Assembly: GCF_963169125.1 (NCBI RefSeq)
Contig: NC_084795.1
Location: 96,033,411 to 96,097,410 of the forward strand
Direction: 5' to 3'
DNA length: 64,000 nucleotides
From: Humulus lupulus
Lineage: Eukaryota > Streptophyta > Magnoliopsida > Rosales > Cannabaceae
Both the position numbers and the translations under genes were made by a program. A model generated the notes under the pieces. That model made no database searches. It saw only the letters and a list, made by a program, of their open reading frames with translations, and had not been told where the DNA came from. Shown piece by piece: positions 13,061-23,167 of the stretch (position 1 is the first letter of the stretch; each line of letters starts with the position of its first letter).

Positions 13061-14255
13061 TAGAGAAACATAATCTTTTTTTACTTACAAAACTAGGAAA
13101 ACAAATATGAAAATTGAAGCCAAATAAGGTAACATAAATAGATTTTTATTAATTACTCAAATGTAATTACAATATTTAGTCTACTAGTCTAGTCTTAAGA
13201 AATCATATTACAACATAATATATGCCCAATTCAGATTCCTTTATCACTAAATACAAAACAAGAAATGTATACAAAAATTAGTGAAATACATTCTTCCATT
13301 CTAAAGGCCTCAACTACAAATGTTGTCAAGAATTGCTCCAAAGAAATCATCTCAATATACCTGCACATTGTAAAAAAAAAGTCTTTTTATTATTAAGAAC
13401 ATAAGACTTAAGCTAGTTTCCACTTGTAAGCATATAAAGTTTAAATAAGCAACTCAACTCAACTCAAGCAAACATCTCTTTTATCATACATAGAATAAGC
13501 ATAACAGATCAGTGAAAATAAGAGTTTATATATACATAGAATAAGCATAACAGGCATTTGTGTTGATAGTAACACCCTAATAAAAAAGAAAAAGAAAATT
13601 CTTATGTGTCACTATGTTGTAAGTTGGTTATGTACTATATATGGTTCGAAAATAAATTAGCTTTTGAGGAGAGAGATTTTTTAATGAGAATTAAGAGAGC
13701 TCAAAAAATTGGAGACTTTGGGAGCTGAAGTCAGAAAAAGCAAAGCAAGAAGCTTTTAAAAGTAAAAGATGTTATTATAGTAATTGGTAAAACACTAGGA
13801 CCAAGTTAACTGCCAGCATTGAATTATTTGATCCGACATTATGGTCCTAAGGCCAAGAGTTCTTTTATCCTTTGACCATATATACATAAATATTAGTAGG
13901 ACCAAATATTTGAGAGATTAAGGTCCAGAAAAAAAAGCAGGGTTTTTTATTTTACTACTTATCATCATCAATACCAGAAGAAAAGAAAAAGAAAACGAAA
14001 AAAAAAGAAAAGAAAGAAAACTCAATGACTTGTTATCAAGGATTAAAATACGTAACTGTCAATATGAAATAATCTACTTGTAATTTACTCATTGAATCAA
14101 TATAGATAGGGAAAAAAGATGTACTTTTTCATATTTGTGCTGCTGTCCAACCTTTAAGTGGCTAAAATTGAGTTGGATATACTATATTCAACTTTATAAT
14201 AGACAAATCGTGAAGACTGAAAAGATTATTGTTACCAAAAGAAGACTTAAATTAC
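13061..14255 (-). other. Non-coding left part of J, with possible terminal exon
   Basis: No captured gene is recognised. On the - strand, tttttacaatgtgcag ending about 13359 resembles a 3' splice site. The AT-rich sequence downstream contains aataaaaat (near 13145) and would suit a last exon and 3' UTR of a transcript running right to left through J. This is weak evidence. Confidence 0.3.
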
Positions 14256-14462
14256 CTCTAACTCAAACTCTGATCTGTTAAGCTTTAAGAGGTAGAGCAG
14301 AGCAAAGAAATCATCCGTATCAACATCTGTATCCAAGAGAATCCGGCGAGGCCTAGGCCGAGGAGCGCGTTTTGCAGTGTGCAAATTAGCTGCAAATCCT
14401 AAAAGGAGTAGAACAAAAATAACCCAGAAGTTTTTTTTCAACACCATTTTCATTGTGATCAT
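14256..14462 (-). pseudogene. Captured first exon of an NSH3-like inosine/uridine nucleoside hydrolase
   Basis: The exon starts with ATG at 14462. It encodes a basic N-terminus, a hydrophobic signal-peptide-like segment ([16 protein letters not shown]), and then the hallmark [17 protein letters not shown] of nucleoside hydrolases. The DxDxxxDD cluster in it binds the catalytic calcium. It ends at a clean splice donor (TTAGAG|GTAATT). Full-length relatives are hundreds of residues longer, and no further exon is found, so this is a fragment of 69 codons. The signal peptide fits the apoplastic, NSH3-type branch of purine/pyrimidine nucleoside salvage. It lies inside CACTA J, so it is a transduplicated piece. 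The frame is open. Confidence 0.85.
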
Positions 14463-14997
14463 TTACACCCCAGAAAAGTATGCAATCCTCACCAAACTTG
14501 ATGAAAGCTATCAAATTTTGCTTATGAAAAGGTTTGTGTTTAAGCCATGGACCAAATAAACAAACAAAGTTTCAAACCAATAAACTTTACAATACAATAC
14601 TTTGAATCAGATTCAATAGATATAGGAAATTCTAGAATTTGCTCATAGAATCAAGCATACAAAACAGAGAACTTGTGCTAGTAACAGGAAAATAAAACGC
14701 AGCCAATTTATACAGAAAGAAAGCACTTTAAAAAAAAATCGACATGTCCTCCATAAGAAATCAAAAAACATTTTACAAGTCCTCTAAAGCAAACCACAGA
14801 GACATACCTATATAAGTATGAATTCAGTAGCTTATAATAGATAGAAAATCTACAATTATATCCAAATATATATGTATAAATGCAGTAGCTTATAACATAA
14901 GGTCTAAAATTATGTATATATATATATCTATGTATGGATACGGCTAAACAATAATCTAGCAGCCATGGAGATGAACCATAACAGTACAACCTGGCAT

Positions 14998-15211
14998 CAT
15001 AAAGATTACTAAAGGCTCACTGCTAGTTATGAAATGGAATAAAGTAAATGGATTGTATGTGTTAGATGGGTAAATTGTATCTATTGCTGAAGCTGATGCT
15101 ATTAAAGTTCAAGAAAATGAGATGCAACTATGGCACCAAAGGATGGGTCATATAAGTGAACAAGGCTTGAGGGAACTACACAACCAGAAAATTATAGACA
15201 AGATAAAATAA
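14998..15211 (+). pseudogene. Ty1/copia gag-pre-integrase fragment inside J
   Basis: The + strand encodes KGSLLVMKWNKVNGLYVL and, after one stop, LWHQRMGHISEQGLRELH. This is the GAG-pre-integrase HHCC region that precedes integrase in Ty1/copia elements (H..H seen as WHQRMGH). No LTR or other pol domain is near. It is a short scrap on the strand opposite to the captured host genes. Confidence 0.8.
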
Positions 15212-16010
15212 AATAACAAAATAAAGACAAACAAAGCAATAACAAATTAAGAAAAAGCTTTTTCTAACAGACTTTTGGATTATCAACACTAATACAATCT
15301 AATCTAAAGGAAAATTTTGTTAATTTAAGAGATGAACTCTATCTCTAAACAGAGAGATACACCACAAAATGTAAGAAACCTATCATAACTTAAAAAAACA
15401 TTCAAAAAGATCACTCATGCAACTAAGAAGTTTATGCTCAGTCTAATATAAATTAAAATACTAAATAAGAGGAACACCTCATGTAGTTAATGACCATTAA
15501 ACAAATAAGCTCCAAAGCTTTTCACTTGCCTGAGAAACAAAAACAGGGTAGTACTCATATATTTCAGTTGAGGAAACAAAACTAAGTAGACTAGCAAAAA
15601 CAGAGGACAAATATCATCATCAGGCCAAAAAAAAAAGTTCATAATCTAAGAAGCAAAGATGGGCCAAAATAGATATCGACAAAATCAAATCCAATGTAAA
15701 CAAGAATGCACTGCAAACAGGTTCAAGTTACTTGATACAAAAGCATCAAAGGCATTGTCAAGTAGTGTTCAAAAACATGCATTATAAAACAGATTAATAA
15801 TAAAGGTAATCTTTAAATAATTCTTCCTCTAATATATTAACAGGTGATAAAGCAAATAAAGCATTATAAAACAGAGAATAACAAACTTAGATATTCAAAA
15901 GCCCTCAGATCTCATAAGCTAATATGGTCATTAACAGTGTACATGAGAATTTTCATTATAAGCCTTAAGAGCACTCACAATAGATTCTGTAAAATAGACT
16001 TTTTCTGGTG

Positions 16011-16041
<31 letters not shown>

Positions 16042-16067
16042 CAATATATATGTATGTATGTATGTAT

Positions 16068-16100
<33 letters not shown>

Positions 16101-17557
16101 CAAGGCTTATAATGCAAAACCATGAAACTGCTTCTGAAAATTAGATTTTCCATCACAGGGCAAATAAGCATGCAAAGAAAGTGAAAACTAACAAAAAAAA
16201 ATGACAATATCTTCATATTATTACACAAGGCAATAAAATATATATTTTGTAGCTGTAAAAAAAGACCATTTTAATATATAAATGCCTTCAGAGATTAATG
16301 CTAGAAATTTCATGAACATTGAAAATTCATTAAGAACCAATCACATCTTCAAGGTTTAAACACCACCACTTCAACCATCACCTTTGGCATTCACCACCAC
16401 CAATAGCAAACACAGATCATCATCACCACAGCCAACATGAGAAAATAGTAATAAATAAATAAATAAAATAAAATAATGGATCATGGTGAGTACCAAAGAT
16501 GGTGAGAGCAGAAAAGATGGAGGCTCAAAATGAAATCAATGCACATATCAATACAAAAATAAAAGTTTTCATCATCAGGCACAAAGTAATCTAGAAACAA
16601 ACTAAAGAACCGTGGAAAAAAGAGGAAAGTAATCATCAGGCCAAGGCATTGTTTCCAACATTGAGTTTTTCCATCACAGGGCTTGTTGAGGTACTGTTGA
16701 ATAAAAAAAAATTAGTATACATTGTTCCTCTGATCTAAATAAATCATAAAGAAAAGAAATTCTTAAGACTTTAATCATCAAAAGTTTAATGTGTTTAAGT
16801 AAGATCAAGAGTAATGTTAGTAAAAGAACACATTGTTAGAATTCTAGTTTGTTTTAACTACCTGGGGTACTTTTGCTATTCTGTTGTCAGATCAAGAATA
16901 ATGTTAGTTAGTAAAATACCATATTGTTAGAAGTCTAGTCGGTTTTAACTACCTTTTTTAGGAGTCGATATGAGTTGTTGAAATCAATTCTCATTAAAGT
17001 TTATTGAAACTTAAGCCTGTACATTTTCTCCACAATTCCTATTTGAACTCCTGGAAAGAATCTAAACTTCACTCTCACTACTTTCTGTTTCACCAAAACA
17101 AGACCATTTTCAACATTCTAAAGAATTCCAAAAAAATAAATAAATAAATAAATCAACTTTTCTCATTGGAATTTGTGTGCGAGTAATGTTGAAACACTTA
17201 CATAAACTTCTTGCAGCCTTTAAATAATTTCTCGCAACGATCTTTCAACTCTCAGCTGACTGCTCTATAGAACACACCTGTCAAAGAAGGCAATTGAATA
17301 GTATAGAAACTCTACATTGCATTAATATTAACTTTACAAGAAGTTTGGCTTGCTTAGATACAGAGTTCCCTATGACTACGAGACACTACAATTCCTAGAA
17401 TATAGTAAGAAAAATGGTAAAAGTAAACAAAGAATTATATCCAAATGAAAAACAAAGCAGACGTTTAAGCACCACAAGTGTTGCACTCTAATCAAGCTTC
17501 ATAGCTTCAAGCAACCTCTCAAAAAACATATCAAGCACAATAGCATCTTAAACAAAC
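15212..17557. other. Non-coding central part of J
   Basis: AT-rich DNA without a recognised gene. It holds the left copy of an internal duplication (15998-16256) with GA and TATG microsatellites (16016-16102). On the - strand near 17510-17440 a short reading AIVLDMFFERLLEAMKLD followed by a stop is compatible with a further exon, but I do not recognise it. Confidence 0.4.
15998..16256. repeat. Internal direct duplication in J, left copy
   Basis: The sequence from actttttctggtgaaaaag to tattttgtagctgt recurs almost unchanged at 18755-18950. The left copy is about 60 bp longer because its (GA)n/(TATG)n microsatellite is expanded. The two copies bracket the CHD1-like and UPRT-like exons. Confidence 0.9.
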
Positions 17558-17770
17558 CTGGGAAAAAATTAAAACACGATGTTTTGTCTCATGCAACCTA
17601 ACAAGCAGCTTATCGAGTATAACTAACTTCCCAATGCTCAAAATAATTCTCTCAAGTTTACTGCTATCATTGGTTCTTGAGTCTCCACCATAACCATGGT
17701 CTGCACTCTCAAACAGGAAGGGGTGATTGCAGCACTTCTTCAACTCAACCACAATATTTAAAAGTGAAAC
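17558..17770 (-). pseudogene. Captured exon of a CHD1/CHR5-type SNF2 chromatin remodeler
   Basis: The 213-bp exon is flanked by canonical splice sites (tattttcag| at 17771 and CAG|GTTTGT at 17558) and encodes 71 open codons. The motifs VVELKKCCNHPFLFE and GKLVILDKLLVRL ... HRVLIFSQ are those between the two helicase lobes of SNF2 ATPases. The spacing and the ADHGYGGDS insert match the CHD1 subfamily (Arabidopsis CHR5). In vivo the parent would slide or space nucleosomes. This fragment has neither the ATP-binding lobe nor the C-terminal motifs, so it cannot be an active remodeler. It is in the same orientation as the other captured pieces in J. Confidence 0.85.
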
Positions 17771-18629
17771 CTGAAAATAATTATTACACAAATGTTTCAG
17801 CAATTGCTTAATACGAAAACTAGAACCACACTATGATGTTGATATGGAATTGTGAAGTTTTATCCATGGTAAACTTATGAGTAATAACATATCAAATTTC
17901 CAGTAGACACTAACAGAACATGGACACTAGAATCACAATACTGGCGTTGCTAAAGAATATTAATTTATTAAAACAAAAAACTCTAGAAAGAAAAATCTCT
18001 TCCACCAATATTAATTTGGCATTTCCATGGAAGCATTATGTTATACATAAGAAGTTACAAAGACACCCATAAAATATGTACATTAAATTCCCTGTCAAAG
18101 CAAATTCAATAATAAAACCAAAATCAATTGAAAACCAACAGGATAGAATAAATCAAGAAGAGGAGTTCCAGAAGTAAAGAAAGGCAAATGATAGGTCCCA
18201 GTACATTAATAGAATATAGATAGTAGAGAGGTTGTTGTGCTACAAAGCAAAGCAAACAAAATGCACTTAGAATTGACAGTAAAAAGATGGAGAGACAAAA
18301 TAAAACTATATTCATTAATGGTTCAAACTTAACATAAAGAAACATATTCCAACTCAAATGTCCAAAAAAATCATCATTTTCATGTGACTGAAATTAATTG
18401 TATAGTTTCATGATTCCATCCTTGAAACAAAGAGTGCAATAAATATAAAATATGTAGACTTCAGTAATTGATGATTTCAGATTTTTATAATCTTTAAGAA
18501 CAGTAGACTTTTTTCTTTCTTCTTCTTTTCTTATTTGGTCTTATTGAATAAATGTAAAGTATAGACTTGGAAATGTTTATCACATTAAATAGAAATAAAA
18601 AAGAGGATTAGAATAGAGGGAATCGAAAC
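17771..18629. other. Non-coding stretch in J between CHD1-like and UPRT-like exons
   Basis: AT-rich, intron-like sequence. No exon of either neighbouring gene is recognised here, so this is probably captured intron plus filler. Confidence 0.4.
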
Positions 18630-18683
18630 CTGCTGGGCATTGTCTCCTTCTCTGTGGATTAGAATTTTCCCAATCTTGATTCC
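18630..18683 (-). pseudogene. Captured exon of a uracil phosphoribosyltransferase (uridine-kinase-like) gene
   Basis: The 54-bp exon encodes GIKIGKILIHREGDNAQQ. It closely resembles the conserved (K)GIKIGKILI-REGD segment of plant UPRT/uridine kinase-like proteins, which salvage uracil to UMP. It has a plausible acceptor (ttttaag|) and a canonical donor (CAG|GTTTCG), and the frame is open. Only this exon is visible. The identification rests on 18 residues, but they are characteristic. Confidence 0.7.
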
Positions 18684-18754
18684 CTTAAAAAGAACCAACA
18701 TCAAAAACTCCCATGAAAACAAAATAAAGCTGAGAGCACATCAAATTACCCTAT

Positions 18755-18950
18755 ACTTTTTCTGGTGAAAAAGTAGAGAGAGAGAGAGAGAGAGAAGGCT
18801 TATAATGCAAAACCATGAAACTGCTTCTGAAAATTAGATTTTCCATCACAGGGCAAATAAGCATGCAAAGAAAGTGAAAACTAACAAAAAAAAAATGACA
18901 ATATCTTCATATTATTACATAAGGCAATAAAATATATATTTTGTAGCTGT
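18755..18950. repeat. Internal direct duplication in J, right copy
   Basis: A 196-bp near copy of 15998-16256 with a shorter GA run and without the TATG tract. It sits just upstream (in transcript sense) of the UPRT-like exon. Confidence 0.9.
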
Positions 18951-19061
18951 CATCTAATCTCTAATAAAAAAAAAACTTAAACCAAAAACATAGTAAGGAA
19001 TCCTATGACAATACTATATTCTGAATTAAAGAACTACAGCGTAGGATAAAGATATACTTGC

Positions 19062-20671
19062 CTTCCACAATGTCAGCTAGACTTAAGCACCCAGTTGTAT
19101 GCATTGCCTGAAGACTTTGATTTAGTGCCTCAGTAGAGGCAGGTTTTTTCTCTTTCAATTTTTCCTTTATAAAAAAAAAATAAGAGAGAGAGAGAGAGAG
19201 ATAAATCAAAGGAGTTAGATAAATGCAATAAACCAATATCCCTTCTTCAATCTTTATTAAATTATTTCTAAGAAAAATCTGAGATAAACCAGATCAAAAT
19301 ATATATTAAAAGTAAAATTGAATAAAAAAATCACTTTATATACAAATCAAAGCTACGATCAACATCATTTGAACTTCTAAAAAAGAATCTACTCGTATGA
19401 CTAAGTGCACTTTTATTAATAAGAAAAATGAATGTACAAGTCAAAATCCAAAAAAAAAATACCACCATGCTCAGTTGTAAGTAACTGGCAAAAAGTAAAT
19501 GAACACTTGAACAGCTTGGTTACATTCAAACAGTCTGTTTGCATTTTAAGTTGATATAATATTATTTTTTTAGCTAGCAAAAAATGAACATACCAGCAAA
19601 ACTGGCAATAGGAAGCGTGAACTTGCAGAGAAATTAGTTCTTAAACCCCGAGCAAGATTGCCAATAGCTTGAATTGCCTCGACTGCTACAGCGATATTAA
19701 CATCTGTTATGAGCTGTACAGAAAAAGAATTAAATGATTTTTATTCATCAACTCAAAAAGCAAGTATAAACTTATAACAGAAGTAAGAATATAAAGCATG
19801 AAGTTAAAACTTAATGGAGCAGATTGAACACTTAACTATGCAATATTAAAAAGATCCTTGGCAATAGATAGAGGTATAAACGATGCAAATGAAATACCCA
19901 AACATAAAAAGACAATGTACCTTTTTTAGTGTCCGACAGATTTCTGAGAAATCACCGGGTGCTATTCTTTTTGTTGAAGTAAGCTTGGTTAGCTCTGCAA
20001 CAGCCTCTTTCCGTTCTGACCACTTGGTTGCTTTCTGTGACATAAGGCACAAGATGTTAATAGCAGTACAGGAACATCAAAACCAAATATTCCTAAATTA
20101 AATCACTACAACCAAAAAAAAACTGAACTAGTTTGACGGAGAGAAGAAAGAAGACTGACCACTCCATCCCAAAATCCAGACTTCTCCAAAGGAGCCAATA
20201 TATCAACAGGATCAACGAGCTCATACTCATCTATTTCCTGAGGAGCTGACAATTAAAATATGTTAAACTATGCATAAACAGGAGAGCTAAATAACCAACA
20301 TCTCTGCAGTAAAAAAACTAATAAAATATAACACTAAAGTGTCAAACTCCTACAATGGTAATCACTTGTTACCCGCTGATAGAACACCTACTTGTCGTCA
20401 TTTAATATCAACCAAGAAAAAGAATAATCTAATAGACTGTGTATTACACACCATCAGATGTAGATTCCTCAAATGGGCCAACACCCACAACTTCAGATAC
20501 AACCTCCTTTTCTGGCTCCTTGTCTTGCTCAGACCTGAAGACATCAATACCAACTAGGTTAAGAAAAATAAAAACAGCAAGCAGATCAAACATCTAGTGA
20601 AAAAATGAATTTTCACCTTATTTTGCGACATGGCCTAGCTGCCCTTGTTACATTCACCAGCTTGGCTTCCA
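19062..20671 (-). pseudogene. Captured six-exon fragment of a MOR1/XMAP215-family TOG protein gene
   Basis: On the - strand the exons are about 20671-20617, 20534-20452, 20245-20160, 20034-19921, 19713-19594 and 19164-19062. All introns from the second exon on have matching phases (83, 86, 114, 120 and 103 nt), and there is no in-frame stop. They encode a basic linker (RPCRKIRSEQDKEPE), PQEIDEYELVDPVDIL, then TOG helices (FWDGVKATKWSERKEAVAEL, NIAVAVEAIQAIGNLARGL, SSRFLLPVLLEKLKEKK, LADIVE). I place it at the linker plus TOG2 region of MOR1, a cytoplasmic microtubule polymerase. The last donor is AAG|GCAAGT, a consensus GC-AG site. The parent is about 2,000 residues, whereas about 187 are here. 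Confidence 0.9.
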
Positions 20672-21316
20672 ATTATTTTTTCTTCAAAAAATAAAAAATA
20701 ATAAATAAGTCATTACTTCAAAGGATCAGGGAGCAATTAAAGTATCACCTCAGTCACTGAATTTTCATTTCTTACCAAAAACAAACAACAAAGAAATGAA
20801 ACCCAAGTTTTCATTTTCTCATACTTTGAACAGCCAAAGAGAGCAAGAAAAGGAATATTATAATATCAAGAACAATAAGAGATCAAAGCAAATAAAAAAA
20901 AATCCAATAATTCACTTTTCTGTCCAAAAACAAACAAACACAATACATATCTGTAGATATAAGATTTAAAATCAATATCTTGATGCTTTCTAACCACAAC
21001 AATTGTTCAGTTCGGTTGGCTGAAATTTTAAAGGGGATACTGATAATAGCAATGTTGTAGCACCAAAAAAAATTAAGCAAACACAACATAAAACAAATCA
21101 TGGTAATGAAGCAAGATTAAGGAAGAAAATTAAGCCCCGTGATATATATACTTCATTACCTCAACAGTGAAAAAAAAAAAAGAAGAAGAAGAAAATCAAA
21201 CAAACAAAGTACAATAACTGAAATAAAACAATGAAGAACAAAAAATTAATAAACCCACGAAGTATATAACCCAAAAAATCACCCACCAACAGAACGAGAG
21301 AGAGAGAGATCTTTAC

Positions 21317-21560
21317 CTGCACCAACGAGTCTCCGAGTCCACGTCGTCGAGCCTCCTGCAGTCCCGCTGAGCCTCTGTCAGCCCCGTCGACCTCCACCGT
21401 GGTTGAAGCCTCGTCTATCCCCTTGTCGTCATAGTTGAGGGAGCAGGAAAGAAAGAGAGAGAAGGAGAGGGATCGGGGAAGAGTGAGTGAGGAGACCGGC
21501 TTAGAGATAGGGTTTTTAGATTAGAGGAAAAAAATGAGAGCTTTGGGTTTAGTTCTAGAG
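21317..21560 (-). promoter_or_regulatory. Putative 5' UTR/first exon of a J-encoded transcript
   Basis: Just inside J's right end the - strand has a pyrimidine-rich, leader-like stretch (ctctccttctctctctttcc). It is followed by a GC-richer segment ending in a strong splice donor, GTGCAG|GTAAAGATC (GT at 21316-21315). The first ATG opens only a five-codon ORF (MTTRG). The GC content is above that of the surrounding DNA. It lies upstream of, and is collinear with, all four captured host fragments, so it could drive a chimeric transcript. No clear TATA box was found. It could instead be a further captured 5' exon. Confidence 0.45.
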
Positions 21561-22599
21561 AATAGAACGGGAAGAGAGGGAAAAGGAAAGTATAACAATT
21601 TCCTAACCTGCCTTTTTTTTTTACTATTCATCATTTACCGCTTTTATTTTTACATTAGATAGGATAACGCTTTTTTAATAAAATTATATTTATGTGTTAT
21701 GGAATGGGGTATTTGGTGTAGTGCCGTATGCTAAGGAAAACAGGGTATGACCTGTTGCTGTTCGATGAGAAGTTCTATACGACCAGAGTACTTCAGGCAG
21801 CTATTCTGGCCATGCTCCTTTAGCTTCCTCGAGCCTTTTCTTCAAGGTATCCTTTAGTGTCTTATTTACCGCTTAGACTTGCCCATTTACTTGTGGATGC
21901 GCAACTAAAGAAAAGCTCTTGATGATTCCATGCCTCTTGCAGAAGTCTGTGAATAGGTCGTTGTCGAACTGGGTGCCGTTGTCTGAGACAATTTTCCGAG
22001 GCAATCCATATCAGCAAACAATGTTCTTGATGACAAAGTCAAGAACTTTCTTTGTCGTTATGGTAGCGAGTGGCTTAGCTTCGGCCCATTTGGTGAAGTA
22101 GTCGACTGCTACAACTGTGTATTTTACTCCACTTTTTCCTGTTGGCAAGGACCCGATTAAATCCATACCCCATATTGTGAAGGGCCACGGACTTTGCGTC
22201 TGCTTCAATTCATAAGGAGTTGCGCATGGGATCTTGGAAAACCTCTGACACTTATCACACTTTCACACAATCTCCATCGAGTCTTCGTTCATAGTTGGCC
22301 AGAAATAACCCTGCCTCGGTATCTTCTTCGATAAGCTCCGCCCCCCAGAATGATCTCCACAGAAGCCTACATGTACCTTCTTCATTAGCTCTTTAGCCTT
22401 TTCTAGTGTAATACATCTGAGCAGTGGCATGGAGTATCCTCTTTGGTATAGAACACCATCGACTAGTATGTACTTAGCAGCCTGTCTCTGAAGAGTCCTG
22501 GCTTTGTTTCTATCTGCTGGTAGTACACCACTCGTGAGACACTCCTAATATGATGCCATCCATGTATCTGCTAACCAGACCTCCATATTGGCTTCATCT

Positions 22600-23150
22600 G
22601 CTCGTATGCTCGGCTCGCGTAGCCGCTCCACTGCCACTATATTTAAAGTGTCAGCATCTTTCACACTCGCGAGTTTGGATAAGGCATCTGCGTTTGAATT
22701 CGGATCTCGGGGTATTTACTGGAGGGTATATTTCTCAAATTGTGCCAACAAATCTTTGGTTTTGTTCAGATAGGCCACCATTTCCAGACCTTGTGCTTAA
22801 TACTCCCCCAAGACTTGATTCACTACCAGCTATGAATCACTGTAAATATCCAGAACCTTTATGCTCATGTCTTTGGCCAACCTTAACCCAGCGAGTAGGG
22901 CTTCATACTCGGCTTCGTTGTTTGAAGCGGTGAAATCAAACCTAATTGCGTAGTGAAATTGATGCCCTTCTGGCTTTATCAATATCACTCCAGCTCCTGC
23001 GTGAGATTCGTTGGACGATCCATCTGTGAATAACTTCCACGAAGGAGTTTCAACTCGAGGCTTAGGCGCACTAGGCTTTTCGCTCTGCTCGCTATCTGGG
23101 AGTTCAGTAAATTCGGCGATGAAATCAGCCAACACTTGTCCTTTTACTGC
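22600..23150 (-). pseudogene. Second (Tat-type) RNase H of element B
   Basis: On the - strand: QVLADFIAEF, then WKLFTDGSS, NNEAEYEALLAGLRLAKD and a YSDS motif. The domain continues past a stop into VAYLNKTKDLLAQF and NADALSKLASVKDADTLN. The active-site acids (D of TDGSS, E of EAEYEAL, D of SDS) are present. This archaeal-like RNase H, downstream of the ordinary one, identifies the Tat lineage. Confidence 0.85.
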
Positions 23151-23167
23151 TACTCGCGGTGAATACG

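Larger units (their letters stand above)
12709..21723 (-). mobile_element. CACTA (En/Spm-type) transposon J carrying captured host gene fragments
   Basis: J starts cactacaag and ends tgtagtg, so both ends read CACTACA inwards. It is flanked by a 3-base TSD ccg (12706-12708 and 21724-21726), exactly as expected for CACTA elements. It is 9,015 bp long. Removing J and one ccg rejoins B's integrase region (cttcatacccg|tatgctaagg). Subterminal ATAACAC/GTGTTAT repeats lie at the left end. I find no TNP2/TNPD-like transposase, so it is presumably non-autonomous. Inside are at least four host gene fragments, all on the - strand, and a copia scrap. Strand is given by the captured genes and the putative first exon. 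Confidence 0.92.
12311..22560 (-). pseudogene. Integrase of element B, split by J (22560-21727 and 12708-12311)
   Basis: On the - strand the N-terminal zinc finger (VHVGFCGDH ... KCDKCQRF), the core (WGMDLIG, VDYFTKWAEAKPLAT, DNGTQFD) and the C-terminal GPNWEGPYQIEE ... EHLCKYYQ-stop are present. Two of the three catalytic acids (both Asp) are kept. The catalytic Glu codon in the NGQVEAVN motif is a TAA stop (near 21885), and there is also a TGA before KCDKC. J sits between the core and the GPY/F region with TSD ccg. The stop at 12311-12313 is the end of pol. Confidence 0.85.

Noticed and set aside
16016..16102. GA/TATG run as a possible CRISPR-like or regulatory array
   Set aside because: Simple microsatellite without spacers. 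Plant nuclear DNA does not carry CRISPR arrays.
17440..17510. Possible further exon (AIVLDMFFERLLEAMKLD) next to the CHD1 exon
   Set aside because: Not the expected next CHD1 exon. It is short, ends in a stop and has no family match I can support.
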